From: Allochromatium humboldtianum
GTDB taxonomy: Bacteria > Pseudomonadota > Gammaproteobacteria > Chromatiales > Chromatiaceae
Length of the DNA stretch: 64,000 bases
Assembly: GCF_013385175.1 (NCBI RefSeq)
Contig: NZ_JABZEO010000003.1
Location: forward strand, 248,001 to 312,000
Direction: 5' to 3'
Below are positions 35,474-43,800 of this stretch, in pieces. The notes below the pieces were generated by a model. It made no database searches, had not been told where the DNA came from, and saw only the letters and a program-made list of their open reading frames with translations. The translations under genes and the position numbers were made by a program. Positions within the stretch are counted from its first letter, which is position 1; each line of letters begins with the position of its first letter.

Positions 35474-37219
35474 ATGGCTCCCCAGTTCCAGCCGCCAACG
35501 TGTTTCCAGGCTCCGGCATGGGGGCGTCACGCGCGCCCAACTGGATTCCGGATCGTTGCTCTAGTGTTCTGGGCGGCCCCGCTGAGCGTCCACGCCGATT
35601 GGTTCCGCACCGACGAGCAGCACGCCTACGATGTCTATCGCGCCGGTGATTATGCGAGCGCCGCCGAGTCGTTCAGCGATCCCTATCGGCGTGGCGTGGC
35701 GCTCTATCGCGAGGGCGACTATCGGCAGGCCGAGCATGCCTTCAGTCAGGCGCGGGGCGGCTCGTTCGATGAAGCGGCCCGGTACAATCTGGGCAACACC
35801 CGCTTCAAACTCGGCGACTATATCGGCGCCGCCGAAGCCTATGAATCTGTACTCGCCACCAATCCATCACACGAGGACGCCGCTTACAACCTGGCCCTGA
35901 CCCGAGCCATGCTCGCGCGCCTGGAGCAGGAGCAGTTCCGCGAACAGACCGAGCAGAAGCCCGACGCTAAAAAAGCGGACGACTCGCGCAAAGACCGGAA
36001 GGAATCGCAACCGGATTCCAAGTCGTCCAGCGATCAGCGTCAGGACAGCCAGCAGCAGGAGTCCCAACAGCGCGAGCCCGCTTCTCAGCAAGCGCAGGAC
36101 AAAGAGAAGCAAGCCTCCGAGCAACAGCAGGAATCGGAACAGAAGCAGGCGTCCGAGCAGCAACAGCAATCCAGCCAGGAACAACAGAGCGAGCAACAGC
36201 AGTCCGGTGGAGAGGGCCAGCCGCAGGAGTCTAGCGAATCCGTTTCCGAGTCCGAGCAACAGGAAGGCCAGAAGGGCACTGGCCAGCAAGGCGGGCAAGA
36301 ATCGCAGACGGGCGAGTCCGGCGGTGAGTCGTCCGAGACCAGCGCCGGTCGCGAGCAGGACAGCACGCCGGGCGAAGGCGCTGACAGTCAGGAGCAGACC
36401 GGCGAGCAGAGTCAGGAGACGACAGGCACTGGAGACAAACGCGGTGAGGACAGCGACCAAGCGCGCGGCGATCGCGATGAGACACGCGACCAGCAGGCTG
36501 GCGAGCGTCCGGACGCGCAGCGGTCCGACCGCGATCAGACCGGACGCGACCGCGACGCGACCGAACAGGACGCACGCGGCGCCGAGCGCGAGATCCGCCC
36601 CGAGGGCGAGCGCGATGCCGATTCAGCCGAAGTCGAGCGGCGCGAAGACGGATCGGGCGCCGAGGGCGAGGAACGCGGCAAGCGCGAGTCCGAGCAGACC
36701 GAGCCCGGCACGGACGAAGCCGGCGGCGGCAAAGAACAGCGTGAGGATCAGGCGGGCGGTCGGCAGGACGATACGACCACGCCCGGCCGCTCGGATCAGG
36801 AACCCAGCGCCGACGAGCACGAACGCGGCAGCGAGGCCGGCCGACGTGAACGCCGTGACGAGCGCGCCGGCGGCGGCGAGGACGAACCGCCCAAGTCCAG
36901 CCGCTCGGGCGGTCGCGCCGAACGCGCCGACATGCGCCCCCCGGATTCGCTCGACGCCAGCCAGACCGAAGCCGTCGACCAGTTCGACCAGCTCGGACTC
37001 CAGCCCGGCAGCGAGCGCCAGTCCGAAACGCGCGAGGGCCAGATGCCCGCGCTCGACGGACTCGGACTCATGGGCGGTCCCGGCATGGCGGTCATGGAGC
37101 AACGGCTCAGACAGATCCAGGGCGATCCCAGCCTGTTGATGCGTAATCAGTTCCGAATCGAGGAGATGCGCCAGATGCCTGGAACGACCGGCCAGTGGCG
37201 GGAGACGCGCCCATGGTGA
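35474..37219 (+). CDS. BatC-like TPR protein with very long Gln/Glu/Arg-rich tail
   Basis: The ATG at 35474 gives a 581-residue protein: a signal-like segment ending near VHADWF (about 25-42), TPR repeats (about 45-145; DYASAAESF, DYRQAEHAFSQA, EAARYNLGNTRFKLGDYIGA), then over 300 residues of Gln, Glu, Ser, Asp and Arg (about 150-490). The C-terminus MEQRLRQIQGDPSLLMRNQF matches the end of BatB-BatC fusion proteins of the aerotolerance operon, where that motif follows the TPRs. No von Willebrand domain is present. A TTG 18 bases upstream is a possible start. It overlaps the BatD-like gene by 7 bases. Confidence 0.85.
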   Translation: MAPQFQPPTCFQAPAWGRHARPTGFRIVALVFWAAPLSVHADWFRTDEQHAYDVYRAGDYASAAESFSDPYRRGVALYREGDYRQAEHAFSQARGGSFDEAARYNLGNTRFKLGDYIGAAEAYESVLATNPSHEDAAYNLALTRAMLARLEQEQFREQTEQKPDAKKADDSRKDRKESQPDSKSSSDQRQDSQQQESQQREPASQQAQDKEKQASEQQQESEQKQASEQQQQSSQEQQSEQQQSGGEGQPQESSESVSESEQQEGQKGTGQQGGQESQTGESGGESSETSAGREQDSTPGEGADSQEQTGEQSQETTGTGDKRGEDSDQARGDRDETRDQQAGERPDAQRSDRDQTGRDRDATEQDARGAEREIRPEGERDADSAEVERREDGSGAEGEERGKRESEQTEPGTDEAGGGKEQREDQAGGRQDDTTTPGRSDQEPSADEHERGSEAGRRERRDERAGGGEDEPPKSSRSGGRAERADMRPPDSLDASQTEAVDQFDQLGLQPGSERQSETREGQMPALDGLGLMGGPGMAVMEQRLRQIQGDPSLLMRNQFRIEEMRQMPGTTGQWRETRPW

Positions 37220-39102
37220 TCCCAAGCGAATCGTCCAGGCGAACGGCGGTTGCGGCCCTGATCGTCGCGAGCAGCCCTATCGGTGCTCAGCCCTACTATG
37301 GTCAACCCTATCAGGGTGCGCCGGGACAGCCGTATTACGCTCCGCCCTATTACGGACAGCCTTACTACGGCCAGCCGCCGCAACCGACACAGATCCAACC
37401 ACAGCCCCAGACCTGGCCGACGCCCGTTCAGCCGCAACCGGCTCAGACTCAGCCCTGGGCGGTTCAGCCTGCACCACACCAGTCGGCGCAACCGCCGCTA
37501 TCGTCTCAGCCCGCTGCATCTCAATACCGCCCCATTGCGCCGAGCCATGCCCAGGGCGTACCGCCGCGCTATCAGCCACCGTCACCCGCACCTGCTCCTG
37601 CTCAGGGGCAAAGGCCGGCTCTGGCTCCCCAGGGCTATCCCGGCTATGCACCCAACTGGCAACCTGGCTACGCTTCCGGCTATCCCTCGGGTTACGCCCC
37701 CAGTTCGATTCAACCGACCGCCGCCCGCGCCCCGACGCTCGAATGGTCGCTGGAATTCGCCGATCCCTATCTGCAACAACCGACCATCCTCAAGCTTGAT
37801 GTCGTCAGCCGTGACAACCTGAGCAGCGTCAACCTGGAACTGCCGAGCACCAGCGACGTGCTGATGAAGACCCTCAAGGGTCCAAGCACCGAGACCCGTT
37901 CCAGTCAGGGTCAACAGGAGATCGTCAACCGCTTCGTGCTCACGGTGGTTCCGTTGCGCACGGGCGATCTGGAACTGCCGCCGATCAAGGTCACGGGCGC
38001 CCTGGCCGGACTGGGCCTCGGCCAGCGCTACGAGGCGAGCACCGAGCGCCCCATCCACCTTCAGGTGCGCCCGCCCATGACCTCGGTGCGCCCCTGGCTG
38101 CCGCTCAAGTCGCTGACGCTCAAGTCCAGTCTCGATCGCGAAGGCGCGCTGGAGCCGGGACAGCCCGTGACTCTGGCGCTGGAAATCACGGCCGTCGGCG
38201 GCACCGCCGTCCAACTCCCGAGCCTGGAGAATCAGTTGACCGGCCCGGATCTGCGGGTCTATCGCGAACAGACGCTCACCACGACCGAGCTGTCCCCAGA
38301 TGGACGCCAACTGCTCGCCAACCGCACCGAGTACTACACCCTGGTCCCGCAGAGCGGCGGCCGCGTCACACTGCCCGAGATGAGCCTCGCTTGGTGGAAC
38401 GTCGATCTCGGCGTGCGCGAGGTCGCGCGGCTGCCGCTCAAGACGCTCGACGTGCGCGGAGGCGGCCCCTTCGGCTTCTCGGCGGCGACCCTGGCGGCCT
38501 CGCCCTGGGCCAGACTCTGGATTCCGATCACAGGCGTACTGCTGCTGATCGGCGGCTATTGGGTGGGCGTCTTCTATCGCGGACGGGTGCTGGATCTCGG
38601 GCGCGATCTGCTGCGGTTGACCGGGCGTGGTCTGAGTACCGGCTATCGACTGACGGCGACCTGGATCGGACCGCGTCTGCATCCGCTGGCGCCCTCGGCT
38701 CTGCTCGAACGGGGGCGCGAGACACTGTGGCGGGTGCTGCCGGCCAGTCGGCATGTCATCGCTCGGGTGCGCCATGCCAATCGCGCCGACCGGCCAGACG
38801 ACTGGTATCCGCGCTTTGCATCGGCGCCGCGCGGCGGGTCTGTGCTCAGGGGCGAAAGCAACCAACCGGCGGTCATCGCCCACATCCGCGCGCATCGACC
38901 GAGCGTCGATCCGGCGGAACTCGCGCGGCTCTTGAGTCGACTGGATGCGGCCATCTATGGCGGCGTGCCGCTCGACTTCCCGCGCTGGAAGCACGAGTTT
39001 CTGCGTCAGGTGCGTCGTGGGTCAGGGGTCGGGCGGCGTATTGGTGCGTCCGGGCGCATCCGCTGGGCCGGCTTGCCGGCGTTGAATCCACGTCCTGCCT
39101 GA
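37213..39102 (+). CDS. BatD-like (oxygen tolerance) membrane protein with Pro/Gln/Tyr-rich N-terminus
   Basis: The 629-residue protein starts with a signal sequence (TAVAALIVASSPIGAQ), then about 135 residues of Tyr, Gln, Pro and Gly including PYYGQPYYGQP repeats. The next part has beta-sandwich patterns of BatD (EWSLEFADPYLQQPTILKLD, LVPQSGGRVTLPEMSLAWWN) and one membrane helix (LWIPITGVLLLIGGYWVGVF, about 435-455), with a 170-residue helical cytoplasmic tail. BatD normally works with BatA/BatB VWA proteins and a MoxR ATPase; none of these is present. GGAG at 37200 supports the ATG at 37213. Confidence 0.87.
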   Translation: MVIPSESSRRTAVAALIVASSPIGAQPYYGQPYQGAPGQPYYAPPYYGQPYYGQPPQPTQIQPQPQTWPTPVQPQPAQTQPWAVQPAPHQSAQPPLSSQPAASQYRPIAPSHAQGVPPRYQPPSPAPAPAQGQRPALAPQGYPGYAPNWQPGYASGYPSGYAPSSIQPTAARAPTLEWSLEFADPYLQQPTILKLDVVSRDNLSSVNLELPSTSDVLMKTLKGPSTETRSSQGQQEIVNRFVLTVVPLRTGDLELPPIKVTGALAGLGLGQRYEASTERPIHLQVRPPMTSVRPWLPLKSLTLKSSLDREGALEPGQPVTLALEITAVGGTAVQLPSLENQLTGPDLRVYREQTLTTTELSPDGRQLLANRTEYYTLVPQSGGRVTLPEMSLAWWNVDLGVREVARLPLKTLDVRGGGPFGFSAATLAASPWARLWIPITGVLLLIGGYWVGVFYRGRVLDLGRDLLRLTGRGLSTGYRLTATWIGPRLHPLAPSALLERGRETLWRVLPASRHVIARVRHANRADRPDDWYPRFASAPRGGSVLRGESNQPAVIAHIRAHRPSVDPAELARLLSRLDAAIYGGVPLDFPRWKHEFLRQVRRGSGVGRRIGASGRIRWAGLPALNPRPA

Positions 39103-39109
39103 GCGTCTC

Positions 39110-40003
39110 GTGGATCGACCGTATTCCTTGCCGCCGAGTTCTGTGCCTGACCCGGCGACTTCGAGCCTTGAGAACGATCGAGAACCAACCGCTGCACAGC
39201 CTCTCGACCCGACGGTAGACACGCCTGATCCAGCCTCGGTCGCCACTGAGCCGGCGAGAGACACCCTGCACCGACGACCGTCGCCCACAGCGACCGGACT
39301 CAGACGTCTCGGGCGATCACTCTGGCGCTGGAGCCGACGTCTGGTGACGTTCTGCGTCCTGACGAGCCTGGTGCTGGTGCTTGGCCTGCGCTGGATCGAT
39401 CCGCCGGCCTCGGCCTTCATGCTGCGCCATGCGCTCAATGTGTGGCGCCTGGATCAGACCCCGCCCTACTATCAGCATGACTGGATCGACTGGGAGCACA
39501 TCCCGGCCAGCATCAAGCTCGCGGCCATCGCCGGTGAGGATCAGCGCTTTCCGCGTCACCTCGGGTTCGACCTGATCGAGATTCGGCACGCCATCCGCGC
39601 CTATCGCGAGGGCGGACGACTGCGCGGGGCCAGCACCATCAGCCAGCAGACGGCCAAAAACCTCTTTCTCTGGCCCGGCTCGGGCTGGGAGCGCAAGCTG
39701 GTCGAGAGCTGGTTCACGCTCCTGATCGAGATCCTGTGGCCGAAGGAGCGCATCCTCGAGGTCTATCTCAACATCGCCCAGTTCAGCCCCGGCACCTATG
39801 GCATCGAGGCCAGCAGCCGGCGCTATTTCGGACACTCTGCCGGCGAGCTGACGCACCGACAGGCCGCGCTCCTGATCGGCGTGCTGCCCGCGCCCGGCGC
39901 CTATCGGCTCGACCGTCCATCCGAACGGCTCCAGCGCCGCGCCGAGTGGATCCTGGATCAGAGCCGGCGGCTCGGCGGCGAATCCTATCTGCGCCGGCTC
40001 TAG
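39110..40003 (+). CDS. mtgA: Monofunctional biosynthetic peptidoglycan transglycosylase MtgA
   Basis: The 297-residue protein has a GTG start, a polar N-terminal tail, one membrane helix (LVTFCVLTSLVLVLGLRWI, about 80-98) and a family 51 glycosyltransferase domain: AAIAGEDQRFPRHLGFD with the catalytic Glu, GASTISQQTAKNLFLW and KERILEVYLNIAQFSPGTYG. It polymerises lipid II into glycan strands and lacks a transpeptidase domain. The N-terminal tail is about 70 residues longer than in usual MtgA. It follows the BatD-like gene by 7 bases, tying the cluster to cell-wall growth. Confidence 0.94.
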   Translation: MDRPYSLPPSSVPDPATSSLENDREPTAAQPLDPTVDTPDPASVATEPARDTLHRRPSPTATGLRRLGRSLWRWSRRLVTFCVLTSLVLVLGLRWIDPPASAFMLRHALNVWRLDQTPPYYQHDWIDWEHIPASIKLAAIAGEDQRFPRHLGFDLIEIRHAIRAYREGGRLRGASTISQQTAKNLFLWPGSGWERKLVESWFTLLIEILWPKERILEVYLNIAQFSPGTYGIEASSRRYFGHSAGELTHRQAALLIGVLPAPGAYRLDRPSERLQRRAEWILDQSRRLGGESYLRRL

Positions 40004-40042
40004 CGTTCGGTCAGGGTCGCGGATGACGCCGCTGGAGCTTCG

Positions 40043-40552
40043 TCACTCGCAATAACGTTCGACCAGCGCCTCGTGATGGGCGAGTTTGCTGTCGTTGTAG
40101 TCCTTCTCGTCGCGAGTGCGATAGCCGCCCTTGGTCTTCTGGCGCCACTTGGCGACCTCGCCCCGATGGCGGGCGCATTTGGCCGAGTCGAAGTCGGTGT
40201 TGCGATCCGGCTTGGCGGCGGCCTTGAGCGCCCTGGCCCGTACCTCGGCCTCGCGCCGCGCCTGGAGATGCGCGCGCTCGCGGGCCTCGCGCTCGGTGCG
40301 CAGACGCTCGGCCTGGGCCGCAACCGAATAGTCCGCGCCGGACGAGGCGCTCTCGCGCCCGTTCGGTCCCCGGATGTCGACCTGGAGCCGGTCGCCCTCG
40401 GCCTGCGCGGCACAGGCGGTTTGCTGATAGCTGAGGCTCCCGTCGGGCTGGCGGCATTTGTAGAGTTCGGCCCAGGCCGGACCAGCCGTCAGCGCGAGCA
40501 GGACGCCGATGAGCCGTGATGGAGGCACCGGGCGGGTCGAGGTCGCCGTCAT
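40043..40552 (-). CDS. DUF4124 domain exported protein
   Basis: The 169-residue protein has a signal peptide (PPSRLIGVLLALTAGPAWA, cleavage near residue 28), then the DUF4124 motif ELYKCRQPDGSLSYQQTACA, common in exported proteobacterial proteins of unknown role. The rest is a charged helix of the Arg/Glu/Ala type (ERLRTEREARERAHLQARRE), then a Cys-containing end. It is convergent with mtgA. Function unknown. Confidence 0.87.
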   Translation of the reverse strand: MTATSTRPVPPSRLIGVLLALTAGPAWAELYKCRQPDGSLSYQQTACAAQAEGDRLQVDIRGPNGRESASSGADYSVAAQAERLRTEREARERAHLQARREAEVRARALKAAAKPDRNTDFDSAKCARHRGEVAKWRQKTKGGYRTRDEKDYNDSKLAHHEALVERYCE

Positions 40553-40687
40553 GATCTATCTCCTTTATGTGTCCAAGCCATGACCGCCTGACCCAGAACA
40601 TAAGGCCAAGCGGCTTCGGAAGACGTCGAGATAGACCCTATATCAAAAACGAAAAGTGCTCAATCGTGGATCATCGACGCGGCACAC

Positions 40688-41743
40688 TCAGCAACAGTCG
40701 CGCCGCTTGGCGACCGCCTCGGCCAGCTCGTGCAGCATGGGTTCGGTGTCGTCCCAGCCGACGCAGGCATCGGTGATGCTCTGGCCGAAGATGAGGTCGT
40801 CGCAGGCCGAGGGATTCTGGTTGCCGGCGACCAGATGGCTCTCGATCATCACGCCGATGAGGCGCCGGTCACCGCGCGCGATCTGGCCGGAGACGTCCTG
40901 ACAGATACGGATCTGCTTCTCGGGGCGCTTGCCGCTGTTGGCGTGGCTGAAGTCGATCATGATCTTCGGCGTCAGTCCCGAGGCCGAGATCTGTTCGGCG
41001 GCGATGTTGACGCTCTCGGTGTCGTAGTTCGGCCGTTGACCGCCGCGCAGGATGATGTGAGTGTCCACGTTGCCGGTGGTGCTGAAGATGGCCGACTGCC
41101 CTTCCTTGGTCACGGACATGAACACATGCGGACGCGCGGCGGCATGGATGGCATCGATGGCGACCTTCACGTCGCCATTGGTCGCGTTCTTGAACCCGAT
41201 CGGACAGGACAGCCCCGAGGCCAGCTCGCGATGGCCCTGGCTCTCAGTGGTCCGCGCGCCGATCGCGCCCCAGCTCACCTGATCGGCGATGTACTGCGGG
41301 CTGATGAGATCCAGGAACTCGGTCCCGGCCGGCATCCCCATGTCGTTGAGATCGAGCAGCAGTTTGCGCGCGATGCCCAGCCCCTTGTTGATCTCGAAGC
41401 TGCCGTCGAGATTGGGATCGTTGATCAGTCCCTTCCAGCCGACGGTGGTGCGCGGTTTCTCGAAATAGACGCGCATGACGATCAGCAGCTGCTCGGCGAG
41501 CGCCTCGCGCAGCGGCTTGAGACGCCCGGCGTATTCGAGCGCGGCCTCGGGATCGTGGACCGAGCAGGGGCCGACCACCACCAGCAGCCGCTCGTCACGG
41601 CCGTGCAGGATGCGCTGGATCGCGTGGCGGGTGTCGTAGACGGTGTTGGCGGCGGTCTCGGAGAGCGGATATTCCTCGTGCAGTTCGCGCGGCGAACGCA
41701 CGGGGGTCGTTTCACGGATACGGAGGTCGTCGGTACGGTGCAT
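40688..41743 (-). CDS. 3-deoxy-7-phosphoheptulonate synthase, class I
   Basis: The 351-residue enzyme has LLVVVGPCSVHDPEAALEY, the substrate-binding KPRTTVGWKGLINDP, WGAIGARTTESQGHRELASG and IMIDFSHANSGK, all diagnostic of AroG/AroF/AroH-type DAHP synthases. It condenses phosphoenolpyruvate with erythrose 4-phosphate as the first step of aromatic amino acid synthesis. Which amino acid inhibits it cannot be told from the sequence. The start at 41743 (MHRTDDLRIRETTPVRSP) matches the family N-terminus. It lies next to the mobile region but is a core gene. Confidence 0.95.
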   Translation of the reverse strand: MHRTDDLRIRETTPVRSPRELHEEYPLSETAANTVYDTRHAIQRILHGRDERLLVVVGPCSVHDPEAALEYAGRLKPLREALAEQLLIVMRVYFEKPRTTVGWKGLINDPNLDGSFEINKGLGIARKLLLDLNDMGMPAGTEFLDLISPQYIADQVSWGAIGARTTESQGHRELASGLSCPIGFKNATNGDVKVAIDAIHAAARPHVFMSVTKEGQSAIFSTTGNVDTHIILRGGQRPNYDTESVNIAAEQISASGLTPKIMIDFSHANSGKRPEKQIRICQDVSGQIARGDRRLIGVMIESHLVAGNQNPSACDDLIFGQSITDACVGWDDTEPMLHELAEAVAKRRDCC

Positions 41744-42027
41744 GGTTGGATGGCGTGAGAAGTCGCAAAGCGGTGCAGTATAAACCGGCCTGGGCGCCCA
41801 CGCGCGAACCGGGTCATCCTGGAGGATGCTGAACGAGACGTTGGGCGGAGCGTCGCTGGCTCCTACTGGAATCTGGGTAGGATCCGGCGAAGAACAGTGC
41901 CTGTGATGGAGCGAACACGTCGACACAGCCAACGATGCGGTCGGTTGTCCAACTGTGTCGCCTGGGTTACTGTACGGCCCCTGTGCAGCGGCGGGCGTCG
42001 TGTCCGCGCCGTCCGTCTGGGAGACGT
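41744..42027. other. Spacer between DAHP synthase and the recombination scar, no gene seen
   Basis: About 284 bases without a convincing gene. Frames open here are short and lack ribosome sites. It presumably holds the promoter for the DAHP synthase gene on the minus strand and the former promoter of the broken HsdR gene on the plus strand, but no clear box pair stands out. Confidence 0.4.
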
Positions 42028-42502
42028 ATGGAGATGGTCAAGCAGACCCTCAGCGAAGACGACATCAGCGTCAAGTTCGTCACACCCGCGATCGTCCGGG
42101 CCGGCTGGGATGAGCTGACCCAGATCCGCCGTCAGGTCACGTTCACCAAGGGGCGCCTCATCGTGCGCGGACGTCTGGTGACACGCGGGCGCGCCAAGCG
42201 GGCGGACATCATCCTCTATTACGCCGGGATCCCGATCGCGATCATCGAGATCAAGGACAACCGCCACACCCTGGGCGCGGGGATGCAGCAGGGTTTGGAA
42301 TACGCCCAGATCCTCGACGTGCCCTTCGTCTTCGCCACCAATGGTGACGGCTTCGTCTTCCACGACCGCACCGGCCAGGGCGCCCAGCTGGAAACCACGC
42401 TCAGCCTCGACCAGTTCCCGACGCCGGCGGACCTCTGGATCCGCTATCGCACCTGGAAGGGACTCGGCCCGGAGCAGGAAACCCTGGTGCCCCAGCCCTC
42501 CT
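42028..42502 (+). pseudogene. Type I restriction enzyme HsdR, N-terminal fragment
   Basis: From the ATG at 42028 the frame reads MEMVKQTLSEDDISVKFVTP and has the HsdR N-terminal nuclease motif GIPIAIIEIKDNRHTLGAGM, in which ExK belongs to the PD-(D/E)xK site, then FVFATNGDGFVFHDRTG. The match stops near WKGLGPEQETLVPQPSC, about 158 residues in, whereas HsdR proteins are roughly 800-1100 residues. Past about 42502 the frame runs into unrelated sequence (stop at 42738). The helicase part and the hsdM and hsdS genes are missing, so this is a dead remnant. Confidence 0.82.
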
Positions 42503-42886
42503 GTAAACCCGAGCCTGTTTCTCTCACGAGACCGGGCAGGGCAGGCTGCCGTCGTGAACTACACCACCTGCTCGAAGCGCGTGACGGAGATTTCAACGGC
42601 GATGGGCGGGGAGCCGTTCACTGTGCGCGACGTTCGGCGGACGGTCGAGACCCTGCCGGCGCGGATGGGGGTCTCCAAGGACGTGCGGGCGCAGTTGCTC
42701 AGTCATGGCTTGTCCGGCGTCCCGGTTCAGCACTATGACCGGCACGGGTACATGGACGAGAAGGCCCGCGCGCTCGAAGCCTGGGAGCGCGAGCTAGGCA
42801 CGATCCAGGCGGGCAAAACCGGGTCGAACGTGGTGCGGATGCGGTGCGAAAAGCTAACGCTTGACGATACTAACGCGCGTCGTTAG
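42503..42886 (+). pseudogene. Tyrosine integrase, C-terminal fragment
   Basis: In the next frame, right where HsdR homology ends, the sequence reads FTVRDVRRTVETLPARMGVS, then QLLSHGLSGVPVQHYDRHGY and EKARALEAWERELG. This is the C-terminal end of a phage-type integrase: the RxxR-like segment (VRDVRR), the H of LLSHG and the Tyr of HYDR. The catalytic Arg box I and the whole N-terminus are absent. It is a different lineage from the intact integrase at 44086. The left boundary is approximate because the junction with the HsdR fragment cannot be set exactly. Confidence 0.75.
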
Positions 42887-42895
42887 CATGCTGCC

Positions 42896-43177
42896 ATGAT
42901 TAAGACCTTTGCCGACAAAGCCACTGCCGCCCTGTTCGCCGGGAAGCGGGTTCGCGTGTGGGGGCCAGACCTGACCCGACAGGCTCAACGGAAGCTGGCG
43001 ATGCTCAATCGCGCGGCTGCCCTGGAGGATCTCAAGGTTCCACCGGGAAACCGGCTGGAAGCCTTGACCGGGGATCGGGAAGGACAACACAGCGTCCGCA
43101 TCAATGACCAATGGCGAGTCTGTTTTGAATGGCGCGACGGACACGCCTGGAGTGTTGAGATTGTCGATTATCACTGA
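42896..43177 (+). CDS. higB: HigB/RelE-type toxin (plasmid maintenance killer family)
   Basis: The 93-residue product MIKTFADKATAALFAGKRV, with PPGNRLEALTGDREGQHSVR and DQWRVCFEWRDGHAWSVEIV, is a typical HigB-1/RelE-fold mRNA interferase. It precedes its antitoxin, separated by 13 bases, the usual toxin-first order. It lies in the remnant region left of the integrated element and is intact. It is unrelated in subfamily to the HigB at 10808. Confidence 0.92.
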   Translation: MIKTFADKATAALFAGKRVRVWGPDLTRQAQRKLAMLNRAAALEDLKVPPGNRLEALTGDREGQHSVRINDQWRVCFEWRDGHAWSVEIVDYH

Positions 43178-43190
43178 GGGACAAGCTGCC

Positions 43191-43538
43191 ATGAGCCTTA
43201 CCGTTGAATCCTTGCATGAATGCGACTTCTCCGACGTTGCCGAGGGCGATCTGTCGCCTGTTCCGCCGGGCGAGATCCTGGCCCATGAATTCTTGGAGCC
43301 GCTGGCGATCACGCCTTACCGGCTCGCCAAGTCGATTGGGGTGCCGCAGCAGCGGTTGGGCGAGATCCTGGCCGGCAGGAGATCCGTCACGGCGGATACC
43401 GGGCTTCGTTTGTCGCGGTTCTTCGGCACGAGTGACGGCTTTTGGATTGGGCTCCAAGCCGATTACGACATGGCAAAGGCGCGGGCAAGCATGGGCGACG
43501 CGCTGGACCGCATCACGCCTTTCCGGCGCGCGGCATGA
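43191..43538 (+). CDS. higA: HigA antitoxin, XRE-type HTH
   Basis: The ATG at 43191 gives a 115-residue protein with PPGEILAHEFLEPLAITPYR, then LAKSIGVPQQRLGEILAGRR, a classic HigA helix-turn-helix, and GTSDGFWIGLQADYDMAKAR. It neutralises the HigB upstream and should repress the operon. The N-terminus is about 20 residues longer than usual for VapI/HigA antitoxins. Confidence 0.92.
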   Translation: MSLTVESLHECDFSDVAEGDLSPVPPGEILAHEFLEPLAITPYRLAKSIGVPQQRLGEILAGRRSVTADTGLRLSRFFGTSDGFWIGLQADYDMAKARASMGDALDRITPFRRAA

Positions 43539-43715
43539 TGCACGTGCAACTATATCTTGCGCTGTTCGTGAGTCGCATCTACTACACCTAGATGTTCGAG
43601 GGCGGGATTCCGACTGGAGCCGACCACACCGCCCGGCCCTGGCGACATTGTGCTAAGTTGGGCAGGACTGGAGTCGAGACATCCAGCTACCAACTGAACT
43701 GGGGCACAAGAAAAA
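43539..43715. other. Spacer between HigA and the tRNA-Lys terminator, no gene seen
   Basis: No coding frame is supported. The minus strand of 43660-43708 loosely resembles the 5' half of a tRNA (AGTTCAGTTGGTAG), which could be a decayed trace of an older insertion, but no complete cloverleaf can be drawn. Confidence 0.35.
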
Positions 43716-43751
43716 CGGCTTAGACGGGAGACCGTCTAAGCCGTTGTTTTT
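43716..43751 (-). terminator. Original tRNA-Lys terminator hairpin, left copy
   Basis: Positions 43716-43743 form a perfect 12-bp stem closed by a GAGA loop, flanked by five A on the left and TTGTTTTT on the right, so it can act on either strand. On the minus strand it lies just past the 3' end of the left tRNA-Lys fragment, where the uninterrupted tRNA gene would have been terminated before the element entered. Confidence 0.8.
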
Positions 43752-43800
43752 ATGGTGCGCCCTGCGCGACTCGAACGCGCGACCACCTGATTAAAAGTCA
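43751..43800 (-). repeat. Left attachment repeat: 3' half of tRNA-Lys
   Basis: These 50 bases are identical to 56582-56631. On the minus strand they run from the anticodon loop of tRNA-Lys (CTTTTAATC) to its CCA end plus two bases. Identity breaks at 43801. This is the classic signature of integration at a tRNA 3' half; the left copy is the displaced chromosomal end. Confidence 0.93.

Noticed and set aside
35920-36950. Short repeats that could suggest a CRISPR array
   Set aside because: The repeats are Gln/Glu/Ser/Arg codons in frame with a TPR protein; there is no constant repeat-spacer spacing and no cas gene.
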